A stretch of 64,000 nt of DNA from Chondrosia reniformis (Eukaryota > Porifera > Demospongiae > Chondrillida > Chondrillidae): the NCBI GenBank assembly GCA_947172415.1, contig OX359190.1, positions 2,790,001 through 2,854,000 of the forward strand. Reading direction: 5' to 3'. The notes beneath the pieces were generated by a model that saw nothing but the letters and a program-made list of their open reading frames with translations, was not told the DNA's origin and made no database searches. Shown here piece after piece: positions 45,890-58,079 of this stretch (position 1 is its first letter; each line of letters opens with the position of its first letter). The translations under genes were made by a program, and so were the position numbers.

Positions 45890-46110
45890 TCTGCCATCTT
45901 TGCAACGTTGACCCTGGTCATCTTTGCCAAGAGAGATCCATCACAGCTAGAAGTGGACCCAACATTGTTACTATATATAGCACAGTTGAAATGATGTAGA
46001 AGTAGGAGGTGTCATCCTTTACATTTGGCACCAGCCACACTTGCACTCTAAAGGGAAGGAGAACAAATGAATAATATTATGATACCAATAATTCTGTTTA
46101 AGGGCTCTCA
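45890..46110 (-). pseudogene. Collagen leader/linker fragment
   Basis: Reverse strand: VQVWLVPNVKDDTSYFYII followed by a hydrophobic run (STVLYIVTMLGPLLAVMD), then a splice-like join to the GKDGRPE piece of the frame-slipped collagen exon. Related copies are at about 48,880-48,990 and 60,230-60,355. The hydrophobic run could be a membrane segment before the triple helix, but the collagen frame and this frame differ. Confidence 0.4.
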
Positions 46111-46559
46111 TAATGTTATTCATGGGATTAGTACTTCCTCATTAAGACCCTATGGAATGTAGACCTCACGAAACAACTAACCTCCCTGAACATGTGACCT
46201 CCACTGGTTAGAGAGACTATATAGTCAAGAATCCTATCTCTGAGTAATTAAGGTCCTTTAGCATAACATGCAGACCAAAACAATACCTCACTAAAGCAAC
46301 ACTGATCTAAAGGAATATAATCATATAGGACATTAAACTAGCTAAATACTGGAAGAGCATGCATCCGTGTGAACTACAAGGAAATTTCATACATCATATT
46401 ATCAAATCATAAAATAATGTATTGTACATACATTTCTACAGGTTAAAAGGTGGATTTCAAATGGTCAGAAAATCCTCATCAATTCATTAAACAATTCATG
46501 CATATAGAGAGGGATATACCTTTTATTGACAAAGTCCTCCTGATATAGCACATTCCTCA

Positions 46560-47545
46560 ACATTCCTACTGGTCCCAGTACAGAGGTGCACTTGTAGTCA
46601 CCAGCTGAGGCGACCTCATTGTCATTGCCAAGTGTCTCAACTGGTTACACTGGTAGGTGTACCACAAAGGAGAAGCTGTGTCCTTCATCACTTGGAAATC
46701 CAGGTCATCCATCACAGCCAGGAGATCTTTAATTACTTTCCTTCTGCATCAACATTTGTCAGGAGAATCATTATGAGAAAATATACAATATAAAAGGTAT
46801 CAGCGATACATTCCACATATATACTTACAGCAGGTCCTTGCATGTGGACCAGGGAGACCAACATTTCCTTCTATGCCCGCATCTCCAGCATCACCCAGTT
46901 CTCCAACATCTCTTGGCTCACCACACATTCCCCTAGCACCCTTAAGTCCTATTAGACCACCATCACTACCATTAGGTCCTTGGGCTCCCGTAGGTCCACC
47001 ATCTCCAGACCCTCCTCTTGCACCTCCGGCTCCTTGGTGTCCCACACGTCCTGCTGCTCCATCATCTCCTGGATCTCCAGCAGGACCTTGACCTCCTGTC
47101 AGACCCTACAGTCGTAGGAATGCAAGTCACTTTATACAATGGACTGTCAGACATTTTCATGATAATACTTTGTATGTATGACAGCTTACTGGTGCACCAA
47201 GATCACCTCTTATTCCCGTGGCACCAATGGGATCCTTGGCTCCCTGCACCTAAGGACACAACATGAATTGACTTATGTAGCCATGGTAACAGATTAAACA
47301 CACTTGGACCTGTTTTAAGTTGCATAGTAAGTATAACTTCAGGTCTGCCATCTTTGCCACGTTGACCCTGGTTCTCCAGTCTGACCTTTAGGACCAGTAA
47401 TTCCCTGTGGACCAGCAAGACCAGCAGATTCATCAGCTCCTTGTTCACCAGCTGCACCAGTTGCACCACGATCTCCACCTGTTCCAGGTAGACCCGTTGT
47501 CCCGAGTTACCAGGACCAACTGCAGGTCCTCTGGAGCCCAATACA
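46560..47545 (-). pseudogene. Collagen-like block, unit C middle part
   Basis: Exons 47190-47243 (GAKDPIGATGIRGDLGAP, a Gly lost), 46829-47105 (as the 273-bp exon but with a 4-bp insertion near 46,848, hence frameshifted), and about 47,340-47,538 ([13 protein letters not shown]..., a 1-bp deletion in gggacaacgggtc, plus the common +1 slip). The acceptor of the last exon is ttg instead of ag, while the 58.9-kb copy keeps tag. At 46,560-46,690 lies the Ig-like tail, SFVVHLPV-stop-PVETLGNDNEVASAGDYKC. Confidence 0.7.
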
Positions 47546-47939
47546 TATGTATACATACACATGGTGTGATATAGGTATATAGTGATTAGATTATGCAAAA
47601 CAAAAATGGAAATGTACGCTTTAAGGAATTAACGCTACCTATTATTTGATTGATAAGTTGTAAAGTTTTATAACACAATACATAGTTAGTGTGTTCTGCT
47701 ACATATATAGTTAAATCACCACCAGTTCAAACGAATGCAAATTTAACATTTGCCATATTAATATAACAGGAGACAATACTGCATGAGGTACTGCCAGGAC
47801 AATTGTAGACTCCACAGCCTAGAACTGGTCAATAAAACCAATTGTCCTGTGACATTAGTTAACTTCCCTCTAAATGATGTCTTAGAATGATGATTGTACT
47901 CTGATCAACACTACAGTTATTCATATAAATGCTGTACTT

Positions 47940-48900
47940 ACTGCTACACCTTGTGGATCAGATGATCCAGCGACTCCCTTTGCTCCCTTAATACCATCAG
48001 TACCAGAAGCTCCACTTGCACCATCACCTGCAGGAGCTCCAATGTCACGTCGCTACCCTACCAGTGAATCACATACAATATTAGACATTGTCACAAATTA
48101 ATGTAATAAAGATAGTGATAGAAAACATACTCAAGATATCTCTAGTCTATAGGATGCTACCTATATATTTAAGATCTTTACCAACTCTTTAACTGACCTT
48201 TTCTCCTTGATCACATTGTGCCTCAGTAGAGCTTATACATCTCCCTTGGCACCTTTGGTACCTTGTAAACCAGTTGCACCAGTAAGACCACTCACACCCT
48301 ACAGAGAATGAAATGTAGTCGACCAACATGCAGTATGCTTCAATTGGGCCCACTCATGAGGAGAATGAATATCAGATTCTTGAATGCCTTACTGCTGCTC
48401 CAGCTGTTCCAGAGGGAGGATTAGTACAAGGATCCCTGTGTTTACCATGGTCACCATGGTTACCATTGCTGCCTGGATCTCCAACAGCACATACATTACC
48501 AGGTTCTCCATCAAAACCTCTGTCTCCCCTTCCTCCCTATATATTTGTTGAATTAATCTCCATGTGGACCAGCCTTTGACTCCATGGTTACCATGGGAAC
48601 CTTCACCATTGACCCCTTTAGCTCCTTTTTCCTAGTTTCTCCTAGATTGCCACGATCCATTTAATCCAGGCAATCCTTGAATACCTTGAAGAAATGATCA
48701 TTATCTTGAACAAATAGCACTTTTGGCTCTCATATGTAAATCCACTCACTCTGGTACCTTGTGACCCTATGGGTCCCATTTCTCCTTTCTGACCATGCAA
48801 GCTTTCCTTGGTCTCCACTACGTCCAGGTCTGCCATCCACACCATCTTCACCAGATACACCAGGATTATCAGTTGATCCGTCTAAGTGGACCCAACACTG
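47940..48900 (-). pseudogene. Collagen-like block, unit C proximal part
   Basis: Gly-X-Y exons: about 48,770-48,880 (GVDGRPGRSGDQG, slip, GQKGEMGPIGSQGTR), about 48,545-48,625 (EKGAKGVNGEGSHGNHG), 48,394-48,537 (GGRGDRGFDGEPGNV ... GSNGNHGDHGKH, then a 9-residue Gly-free stretch RDPCTNPPS before GTAGAA), about 48,240-48,301 (GVSGLTGATGLQGTKGAKGD), and about 47,940-48,045 (GAPAGDGASGASGTDGIKGA). Boundaries are mostly GT-AG in phase 0. The slip near gcttgcatggtcag is shared with 60.16 kb. Confidence 0.7.
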
Positions 48901-49413
48901 TTTCTATATTTGAAATGATGTACAAGTAGAAGTAGGAGGTGTCATCCTTTACATTTGGCACCAGCCACACTTGCACTCTAAAGGGAAGGAATAAATAACA
49001 TTATGATATGAATAATTCAATTTAAGTGTTCTCATAATGTTATTCATGGGGTTAGTACTTCCTCATTAAGATCCTATGGAATGTAGACCTCACAAAACTA
49101 CTACCAGACCTGAACATGTGACCTCCACTGGCTAGAGAGACTAGTTGAGAATATACTATCTCTGAGTAATTAAGGTCCTTTAGCATAACATACAGACCAA
49201 AACAATACCTCACTAAAGCAACACTAATCCAAAGGAATATAATCATATAGGACATTTAACTAGTTAAATACAACAGGAAGAGCATCTACAAGTAAATTTC
49301 ATACATCATATTATCAAATCAAATATAATATATTGTACAATGTATTGTACATATATACACTTCCACAGGTTAAAAGAGGATTTCAAATGGTCAGAAAATC
49401 CTCTTTAATCAAG

Positions 49414-49830
49414 TCAATTCATGCATATAGAGAACGATATACCTTTTATTGAAAAAGTCTTTACATCATCTTTATACATCTTTATACACTCTTTACATAG
49501 ATAGCTAGAACTAGTTCCTACGATCCAGAAAACAGGACAAGCTTTACCTTTCATAACAGCTGCATGGAGGAGAATTAAATCATTGAGGTGGTGCAGTAGA
49601 TTAGATATGTGATCATACTTGAATGTGCCGCAGACAAGAAAGTACATTTGGCAGGGTCAATAAACTGGGAATCTCATTCCCTATCCTCATGTTAAGTACA
49701 ACTTGAAGGTCTGCCATCCTTGCCATATCCTGATCTTGTTCTCCAGTCTGACCTCTGGGGACCACTACTACCAACCAATACAGGAGCTCCTTGTTCACCA
49801 GACACACCACTGCAGCACAATCTCTACATG
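49414..49830 (-). pseudogene. Collagen plus unassigned domain fragment before gene C
   Basis: Near-identical to 5,700-6,035: GEQGAPVLVGSSGPQ, frame slips, then CGTFKYDHISN and KACPVFWIVGTSSSYLCKE. Here the frame ends in different sequence after IKMYKD. It is the proximal end of the minus-strand block that faces the gene C promoter. Confidence 0.55.
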
Positions 49831-49969
49831 TTCCAAGTACAAGTTGAATGTCTTTGAATTGAAGGATATAGTTTGTTGAGGCTTGATTGAGTCAATATAG
49901 TGTTTGCTATACAAACATTTCGAAATGTGTTGCATACCTTACTTTATTTGGAAATGTTTTCCTCCAAGA

Positions 49970-50125
49970 ATAGCGGGACAACACTCAGATCTGCCGCCAA
50001 TAGTTAAATAAGGAATACGGTCGTTATAGTAACGGCTAGTAGCAGTGCGGTCAGTAAAGTATTTGTTAAGTAGTTCTCGGTTTTCAAGTGTTCAGTTTTT
50101 TCTTTTGTTTGCCTTGCTGAGGATA
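49970..50125 (+). promoter_or_regulatory. Promoter/5' leader of kelch gene C
   Basis: Matches the gene A leader (gccgccaatagttaaataagg, tcgttatagtaacggc, agtgcggtcagtaaagta). It lacks the 80-bp MITE found in gene B. A start codon context of ggataatga precedes MNVEN. Function is inferred. Confidence 0.45.
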
Positions 50126-53100
50126 ATGAACGTGGAGAACGTAAGTTTACTTAATTAGTCTCTTGTTAGCAGTTTATAGTGTTGTAGGAGCTAGTGTTAA
50201 CTATTACTGGTCCGAATTCAGTGCCAAAATTAAAACTCGCTTAGTTTGAGATAATAGCCAAACTTTAAGAAAGTAATTAGCTACAGAGTAAGTAAACCTG
50301 TCGGGACTAATTGGCATACATTCAGAGACTAGTTTCTGTTCGATTGGGTTTGTTTAGAAAGGAATACTTGGCTGGCTCGTGTACTTCAATTACAGTTGTT
50401 GGGTCCGTGTAAAACCTAAACCAAACCAGTCAACTATAGAGCGAAGAGACACACGCGATTCATATCCTTTTAGGGGACAAGTTAGAAAGCGAGGAACTGA
50501 TTCGTAATCTTTCCGTAACTGAATAACCATTCTGTTACTCTACTGGTGGCAATTAGCTTGTCACTGTAAACGTTATAAAGTTTAAAATATGAGGATTATT
50601 AAACTATGAGCCATGCATGCACGTTAAGAATATTTAGACAAGAACATTTACGGCACTTACAAGCCTCAAAGTGTTCTTGCAATAAGCTGCTACAGAACTT
50701 GCTCCTTCCATGTCATTCAGTTCCTCCAAACAGTGAATACATTATCTTTTCTTTCTTTTCACTAATTAGGTATTTCAAAGTGACCTCTTGACAGCTGGAG
50801 GAGGTCACTTCCTTAAATCAACTGAAATACCGGAAGCGATATTTGGAACTCTATTTGGGGCACGCGCAGTTGAAATTAACGAAAGAGTATTTGTCTACGG
50901 GGGAGAATGTAAAAATGAAGCATCTGACCGGATCGTTCAGGTATACAATGTACTAACGAAGAAATGGTCAACACTACCTCCATCTCCGTATTCTTACAGT
51001 GGAGCCACCATCATAAAAGATCAGTTAACTCTGATAGGAGGTTGGGACACTCATCGCACTCCTACAAGCAAGCCAGTGACATGGACAGGTGAAGAATGGT
51101 TAGAGCTATATCCTCCAATGCACACTGCCCGATTCTGGCCAGGTGTTCTTACTATTGGAGACTTAGTAATTGTGTCTGGAGGGGCAGGAGCAGATGGCAG
51201 AGAAGTAGACACAATTGAATTCCTGGATATTAAGAATAAAAAGTGGATCCAGTCGAATCTGAAACTTCCTCGACCATTATCACTACACCACATGGCATTG
51301 TGTGGTGAATACATTTACATCTACAACTACGGCTATGGATATTTTTGGAGAATGAATAAGAAGAATTTTATGGCTTCACTTACAACAAATGATGTACATC
51401 ACTGGGAAAAGCTCGAGAATGCACCAAAGGAGAGTTCACTTTTACAATACAGCACCCTACCAGTCATAGTAGGTCCAGATGGTATCTTCATTTTCGAGAA
51501 GAAGAAGTGGACACAAATCAGTAAAGAAACGTCTTATGACAACACCTGTACGGCTTCCCTCAACGGAACTACATTTCTCACCATTGGAGGAGGACTTGTA
51601 GACGGAGGATTAGCACAATATCAGACAAGAGCTGTACAGTACGATATTACAGTTGAGGTTAGTAACTTATTTAATTACAAAACATTACATTAAAGTATTA
51701 AAAGTCTTGTTAATATTCGTTGCGCGCTTCGCGTGCACTTTCTCCTTCAAATAGAAACATTAGAAGGTTTTATTTCCTTCGTTAGAGTCACCTAACTTGT
51801 GCGCTCAGTGTACACGAAGCGCGTGTCAATGCTAACAAGACTTGTATTGCTTTAAGTTCTCGTACGAGTGTGTTCTACGAACGCTCTTACGAGTTTAAGT
51901 GTTAACTTGTTTCCACTAACGGGGAGTGTTAGAAGTCTTCTTGTATCATCCGGTCTTTGTATTTGAAGGAGAAAGTAGAGTGTGTACGTTTTAAAAAGTG
52001 CCAAATTGTAAAACGATTTCTTGCATGTAATTTGCAGAATATTAATTGCTCCTCCTGTGTACGTTCGTGTGATTAGTTATAAGATGGTGCAGGAGCGCAT
52101 AATGAATAGACACAATTAATAAACTGCTAACTAAGTAACATCAATTTGAGTAAAGTGCTACAAGTTTTATTTGGCAGCCAAAAGTCGGCCATTTTACTAG
52201 TGAAAAATAGTCGTCAACGTCTAGATCTTAGGCAGATGATAGTTCTTAAATCTGGTTTACCTTGTTGAAGTAAGTGTAAGAGAGATAAATAAAGTCAAAT
52301 AGATTGTAATGTAATTACTGTACAAGTTATGTTGACATTCGTTGCGCGCTTCGCGTACACTTTAAAATAGAAACATTAGAAGGTTTTATTTCCTATTTTC
52401 AATGTTAACAAGACTTGTATTACTTTAGATTAATGTTCTCGTACGAGTGTGTCCTACGAGCGCTGATTCGTACGTGTTTAAGTATATTCCACTAACGAAG
52501 ACTGTTAAGTCTTCCTTGCTCTCTACATTTGAAGTGAGAAAGTAAACCGTTCAAAGTATTATCCACTAGAATTGTTAGCTTCATTGTCTGATTACTTAGA
52601 GTGTTATTGTCGCGTGTATGTAGACCTACATACGTATGTTTCAACTTGAATGTTTTCTCGTCCTGTGTACGTACGAGTGATTAGTTATAGATTGTTAGTT
52701 GAGCCACTTGCTAACAGCAAAAAGGGTAAATTGCTACCAATTAAGTCTTTATGCTTACAGCCATTTAGCAGTGAATATGTTGTCATATACTAGTCAGATC
52801 ATTCGACTGAGAGAGGTACCGTGTTTTTAAATCTGGTGTTCCCTAGCATAAAGGTACAATAAAATAGTTTTTTTTCAGTAATATTATCATCAAGAATATA
52901 GCATTCTTATCATTTGAGAATGATATACTACATTGTTTGAGTGGGTATGTCTGTACGTATACGTATCCTAATTTATTGAGACTCAGCAACAATTGTATTT
53001 AAAAACAAATTGAACGTTTCAACCCAGAGGTCTTCATCAGCATAATAATTTATGCACCACCAAAATTCTCAAAGTATTTATACATACGTAGATGGCCATT

Positions 53101-56100
53101 TTTCTAACACACTGTCTGTAGATTCAAAGAGTTTCCTTATACTAGATAGCTTTTAGTTGCTATGTACATCTTCCAAGCAGTGTGTTAGAAAAATGGTCGT
53201 CTACGTATAAATATTTTGAGAATTTTGGTGGTGCATAAATTACGTATTCAACCTCTTTTGAGGTCCATAAACACACAATGCAATTAGCCTTCTACCAACA
53301 CCTACTCACATGTGAATTGATCTGGTTGATTTGAAGAGTTACTAATACTGTTTCTCTAGACACTCAAAAGTCAAAGGATAAACCATTATAATAGGATTTA
53401 GTTGCTGAATCATCATTGATATTTGTATACCTATGACCTGATATGTACGTATACACTGTGATTGCTACATAGCATGTGCATTGTGTAGGGAGTAACGTGT
53501 AAAAGGTCTTAGAAAAGTAGACCACGTACCCACAACTAAGATACCACTGTGCTAGCACAGCCTTCAAAGGCCACAATGATTTAATTTATGCAGGCTATCA
53601 TATTTTCCTACTGAAAAGTCCTTATGCATTCACTTGTGGGATTGATTGAGTTGTGATTAATGGTTTCCCAACATTCTTGTGAAGATACTGTTTATCATAT
53701 ACGTATATGTGTTATGTGTCACTTATTGGTCCTACGTATGATTTACATATAAGTGAATTAAGAAATGAATTTATTTCCGATCCTAAAATGTATGGTATTT
53801 GCAATTGATTTGAATATCGAAGCTTACTTCTAAAATCAAAAATTCCTATTCTAATCCATCCATGTTTGTTTGATAATTATTGACCTTTTAATTGTTTGTT
53901 TGTTTACAAACATTACTTCCAGTGATTTGATAATTAGATTTTAATTGTTTGTTTGTTTATAAACACAACTTGCACTTTGCATAAGGAATAATCTAATATA
54001 CCATTTCTCTTACATGCCATATCTACTTTAGGGAATTAAACATAGCGAGTGCTTTGGATTAGGATGCAGAGTTTCTCCTTCTCTTCTTCTCTTTTTGGAA
54101 CAATTGACAATTTGAGTGTTTGTTACTTTAAAACGTTTATTAAGAATAAGTTGTTCAACTTGGGTCAGTTCTGTACCTTATACTAGACTGCTTTTTGTTT
54201 CTATAATTTTGGACATCTTACAAGCAGTGTACGTATTAGAAGATACATTAATATATTGCTCGAACTGATTTGGTGTAAGCAACACACAATGCAATTAGCC
54301 TCATACCAAGACCCACACACAAGTGAAGTTATCTGACAACAGTAGACAGTCCATATGGTCCTCTGCCAAATCTCATCATGGTTAGGGTAGGAGGGTAGAT
54401 TGTAGGAACTGTAAAATAGTTCTAAATGTTGTAATGTCTGTGTAGCCTGTACATTAGACTAGTCAATCTCATTCTAAATTAAAGTGTACATCCTCTACTT
54501 CATGATATATACTCAACAACTGAAGTAGCACTACATTTAAAGAAGCCTTAAAAGTTAATCTATGTAGATGGCAATTCTTTAACATACAATTGTTTATAGT
54601 TGTTTACGTACGTATGTTTATTAAGCGTTTATTCCAGTACTCCTTTTGTGTTAGGAGCAAATGAAATATTTTTGATACCAACGTTGATCAAATCTAAATA
54701 TCTGCATTGAGTCAAGACAATTGTTGTAACTACATTGATATGAAAGATGCAATAATAATTTACTTCTGTTTATTATATGTTTTGTTTTGTACGATATAGG
54801 AACCTCAGTGGTATGAAGAAGCCATAGAAGGGCATGGCTCTGTTGAGGTTAACATCTTTTACTGTTTCCTAACAGGAGGCCCTCGAGTTGGTAAAACCTC
54901 GCTGAAGCACTACCTGCTCTACAACACAGCAAGAGAAGACAAAACTAGCACTGGAGTGCTGGAAGCTCCTGAAGTGGCCACCATTGCTGAGGATGGAGAC
55001 ACAAAAGGAAGAACAGATCGGTTGGAGGAATACCAGAGAGAAGAAAACCAGAGAATGGAATGCCAGGGAGAGGAAGAGAAGTATGATTTCATTAAATGCT
55101 TGGCAGTTGGTTCTTCCTGGAAAGTTTTAACAGATGAAAAGCTAGGGCAGCTTATTTCAAAGGTTAAGATGGAGAAAAGGGAGGTCTTTCCAGGCAGCAC
55201 TCTAGAAGCCCCACCTGCCTCTCTTCCAAAGGCTTCATCTAATAATACCACTTTACCTGATGGTATCACCAAGACAACAGAGGTAGCCAGTGAGACTACC
55301 AAGCTGCCAACCGATGTCTCCAATTCCCCTCCGCCTCCTCCTAGCCCTAGAGATGATACCACTGAGGCTTTAGCAGTACAAGACCCACTAGAGTTGCTGG
55401 AGCAAGCCAGGGACAAGTTCCTGCTGAAACACAATCTCTCCACCGAAGCAGAATTTGATGAAAAGCAGTGTACGTTCATTTACCTCCTGGACACAGGAGG
55501 CCAGCCCTCCTTTCAGAATGTCGTTCCACTCCTACTAGACTTTCCCTGCAACTTTCTGCACGTCTTTAAAGCTTCAGAGAGGTTGACAGATCCGTATGTC
55601 AATGCTTTCTGTCGAGATGGAGCCACTGAAGAGATGAGAGCCAACAGCCGTTCAACCTGGGAATTGATGAAGGAGTCCATTACAGCTGCCTACACAATGT
55701 CAATGAAGAGCAAGCGGCAGTTGAAAGCATTTGACATGCCTAATGAGCCCCAACTTCGCATTTTCCTTGTTGGCACTCACCTTTCCCATCTTCCTGAAGA
55801 TCCTGAAGCTAAGAGAGCTCTGCTGGACCACAACAAGAAGGTTCTAGAGGAAATGAACAACAAGCCTTATGATGGCAACAGGGTCCTTCCAAAAGAGGTT
55901 GCCTACAAAGGTGCTGGTAACTACTTTCTATTAGACAGTCAACTACAGGGAGACAGCAAGATGAAGGATCACACTTACAAAGTAGTTAATGCCCTTCGCT
56001 CTCTGCTTGCAGATTCCAAGAATCGGTTAGCATTGAAAGTCCCCAAAGTTTGGTTCTGCCTGCAACTTATCACATCTAGCGTAGAAAGGAAGATGTGGAA

Positions 56101-57936
56101 GCTCACAGAACTGAAAGAGTTTTGCCTCCGATGCCAATTCATCCAACCAGTAGATGCTGACAGACAGCTCCTTGCAGTGCTGAACCTGTTTCATTGCCTT
56201 GGGTTCTATTTGTACTTTGACCTGAGTGAGTACAAAGAGCAGTGGATCTGTACAGATGCAACCTTTCTGTACAAGGAAATGTCCAAAGTGCTATCAGTCC
56301 AGTATGGCCCAAGTGAATGTCCAAGACCAGAGCTACGTATCTTCATGGAAAAAGGAGTAATTCCTGAAGCTGTTTCGGAGGCCTTGTTTCGACAGCTAGA
56401 TATCAATGCCGACATCCCAACAAGATGGCTCCTGGAGGTTCTGGTAAAAATTGGTATTGCAGCCAAAGTGAGAGAAAAGGAGACACGCTACTTCATTCCA
56501 GCAGCCCTTCCTGAGAGGCAGATCTACCTACCTGAAGCATCTGTGGCCACTTTGGTATACACTTTCTCATTCCATTCCGTCCAAGATGAGATGTATACCT
56601 GCATACCGACTGGTCTATTCCACAGACTGGCTGTGGACATTGCCAGTGGCAGACAAGCACTCAAGGAGGAGGAAGTGAGCCCAGTCCAGCTGAGAGGAAA
56701 GCAGTGGAGGTACTATCACAAGCAATCAGGCTGTACACAGTTCATTTTCACACAGGAAAATGCCCACATTGCTCTTTCCCAAAAGGAAGACCTCATCCAA
56801 CTCCAACTGTTGGTTCCTCAGCACTTTCCCAAGCTAAGTCTTTCCTTGACTGAGCTCTGCAGGCACATCAGAAAGGAGATGTACAAGCGCATTTGTTACG
56901 TGAGTGAGGTAGTCTTTGGTGCTGAGTTTCTTGAAGAGAAAGCCACTTTAGAGGACGGGGTCATTTGCAGTCACCAGAATTGTGAGGACTCCAGTTTGCA
57001 TCTTCTGCGATTTGAAGGTGACAACCAGAGAACAGGTCTGTGTACCAGACTGAACAAAGTGAAGTCACTATCTCCAAGAGAGTCTGTTTGGGTTGCTAAG
57101 GAACATGGCAGTGACACCATTTCTGTAAGTCTCATTTACGTATTTTAACTTTAACTTTAATATTATCTTTTTAGCATAGTAATTATGTGGGTATGTACAT
57201 GAAGAAGGTAAAGCTTATGTAATTCCTATACTACAGTTGTGTGCAGCTAAACCAATTGAATTTGATGGAGAGCAGTTCCTAGCCTTCCAAGACCAGCCTT
57301 CATCAAGTGGGCAGTCCTCCTACCCAAGCATTTCACACCAGTCTGACGCACGTGGGCATGACCGTTCTGACACAAGAGGGCTTGATCAGTCTTTGCATCC
57401 AAGCAAGCGTGCTCGATCTTTGCATCCAAGCAAGCGTGCTGGCGTTGAACCTGGAGAGCTTAAAAGTTAGTGTATATATGAGCATTCGTAGGTGTGTCAT
57501 TTGAAATAATGTTGTTTTTAAATTTCTTCTGTTCTTACTACCAGTACTTGTAGTAATTTAAGACTACAGATTTGTATAGTAGAAGATTGTATTTAAAACT
57601 GTTGTTTCTTACACCTATGTAGATGTTGAAAATTGGCAAGAGACCTTGCAGACTAAATACTGGCTTTACCTCTTAAACAATTTGGCTGTCAACAAGATAG
57701 TTGACGAGCTCTATCAAGGAGTGGAAGGAGTGCCACTGATCACTTCAGAGCTGTATGAGAAGATTGAGAGAGCTGATAGCAGGAAGGAAGCAAACAAGAT
57801 CTTTATGAAGCACTTGCTGACTGCTGGTACAGTAAAGCAGTTCTGGTCATTCTGTAAAGTGCTTCATCAAACATCTGATGACTATGGAGTGCATGAAGAG
57901 ATTCTTGAGAAGCTGAAAGAGGATTTCAAACTTTAA
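50126..57936 (+). CDS. Kelch-Roc/COR-CARD protein, gene C (intact)
   Basis: Exons 50126-50140 (MNVEN), 50770-51657 (kelch), 54800-57124 (P-loop, Roc/COR-like), 57237-57465 (linker), 57623-57936 (CARD). All GT-AG; phases 0, 0, 0, 1. Joined: 3,771 nt, 1,256 aa, no stop. By position: kelch about 6-301; Walker A GGPRVGKTS 327-335; YLLDTGGQPSFQNV 529-542; RIFLVGTH 621-628; COR-like region about 680-1000; CARD about 1153-1256. No signal peptide or membrane segment, so probably cytosolic. Inferred logic: propeller senses, GTPase-like switch relays, CARD recruits. I cannot exclude that kelch and P-loop parts are separate transcripts, but matching phase-0 borders and exact parallel order in gene A argue for one gene. 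Confidence 0.75.
50770..51657 (+). CDS. Kelch beta-propeller exon, gene C
   Basis: 296 codons, acceptor ctaattag, donor GTTGAG|GTTAGT. Blades as in A: RVFVYGGEC, QLTLIGGWD, DLVIVSGGAG, EYIYIYNYG, TFLTIGGGL. C-specific residues cluster at the same spots where A and B differ (GTLFGARAV near the start, DTHRTPTSKP, TARFWPGV, NYGYGYFW, ENAPKES, GGLVDGGLAQYQ). Retention of intron 2 would add VSNLFNYKTLH and stop, as in the other copies. Confidence 0.85.
51658..54799 (+). other. Intron 2 of gene C
   Basis: 3.1 kb, collinear with intron 2 of A and partly B: foldback 51701-51844, ctcgtacgagtgtgt repeats, MITE about 53,044-53,245, gggaattaaacat repeat near 54,030. A and C remain alike up to the P-loop acceptor. 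No exon seen. Confidence 0.65.
54800..57124 (+). CDS. P-loop (Roc/COR-like) exon, gene C
   Basis: 775 codons, fully open. Begins EPQWYEEAIEGHGSVEV. A P-loop (GGPRVGKTSLKHYLL) is followed by an unusually long acidic, proline-containing insert (about 190 residues, with SPPPPPSP) before YLLDTGGQPSFQ. This DxGGQ motif is typical of Roc/Ras-like switches. FLVGTHLSHL stands where a G4 NKxD-type motif would be. The following LLNLFHCLGFYLYFD and WICTDATFLYKEM fit the COR pattern of ROCO proteins. An NLR-type STAND ATPase is less likely, as no NACHT sensor motifs are visible. Confidence 0.75.
57237..57465 (+). CDS. Linker exon, gene C
   Basis: Opens LCAAKPIEFDGEQFLAFQD and becomes Ser/Gln/His-rich, with a doubled SLHPSKRA. 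Phase 0 to 1. Longer than the A counterpart by 41 codons. Probably a flexible spacer between the COR-like region and the CARD. Confidence 0.7.
57623..57936 (+). CDS. CARD exon, gene C
   Basis: Death-fold segment with WLYLLNNLAVNKIVDELYQ, PLITSELYEKIERADSRKEA, IFMKHLLTAGTVKQFWSF and EEILEKLKEDFKL. Hydrophobic spacing fits a six-helix CARD. It is about as long as the family average. The A copy differs at many positions although the upstream P-loop exons are almost identical, so the CARD has evolved faster or was exchanged. Confidence 0.75.
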
Positions 57937-58079
57937 CTTTTGAAAACATACCTAAAATACGTCATTATTTATTATTATAACAATATTGAAATTACATAAA
58001 TATTGTCATCCAAAAAGAAAAAAAATGTTGCATCATTGCACCATAGGCCATGCCAGTAACTGGGTTTTTCACAGCTATG

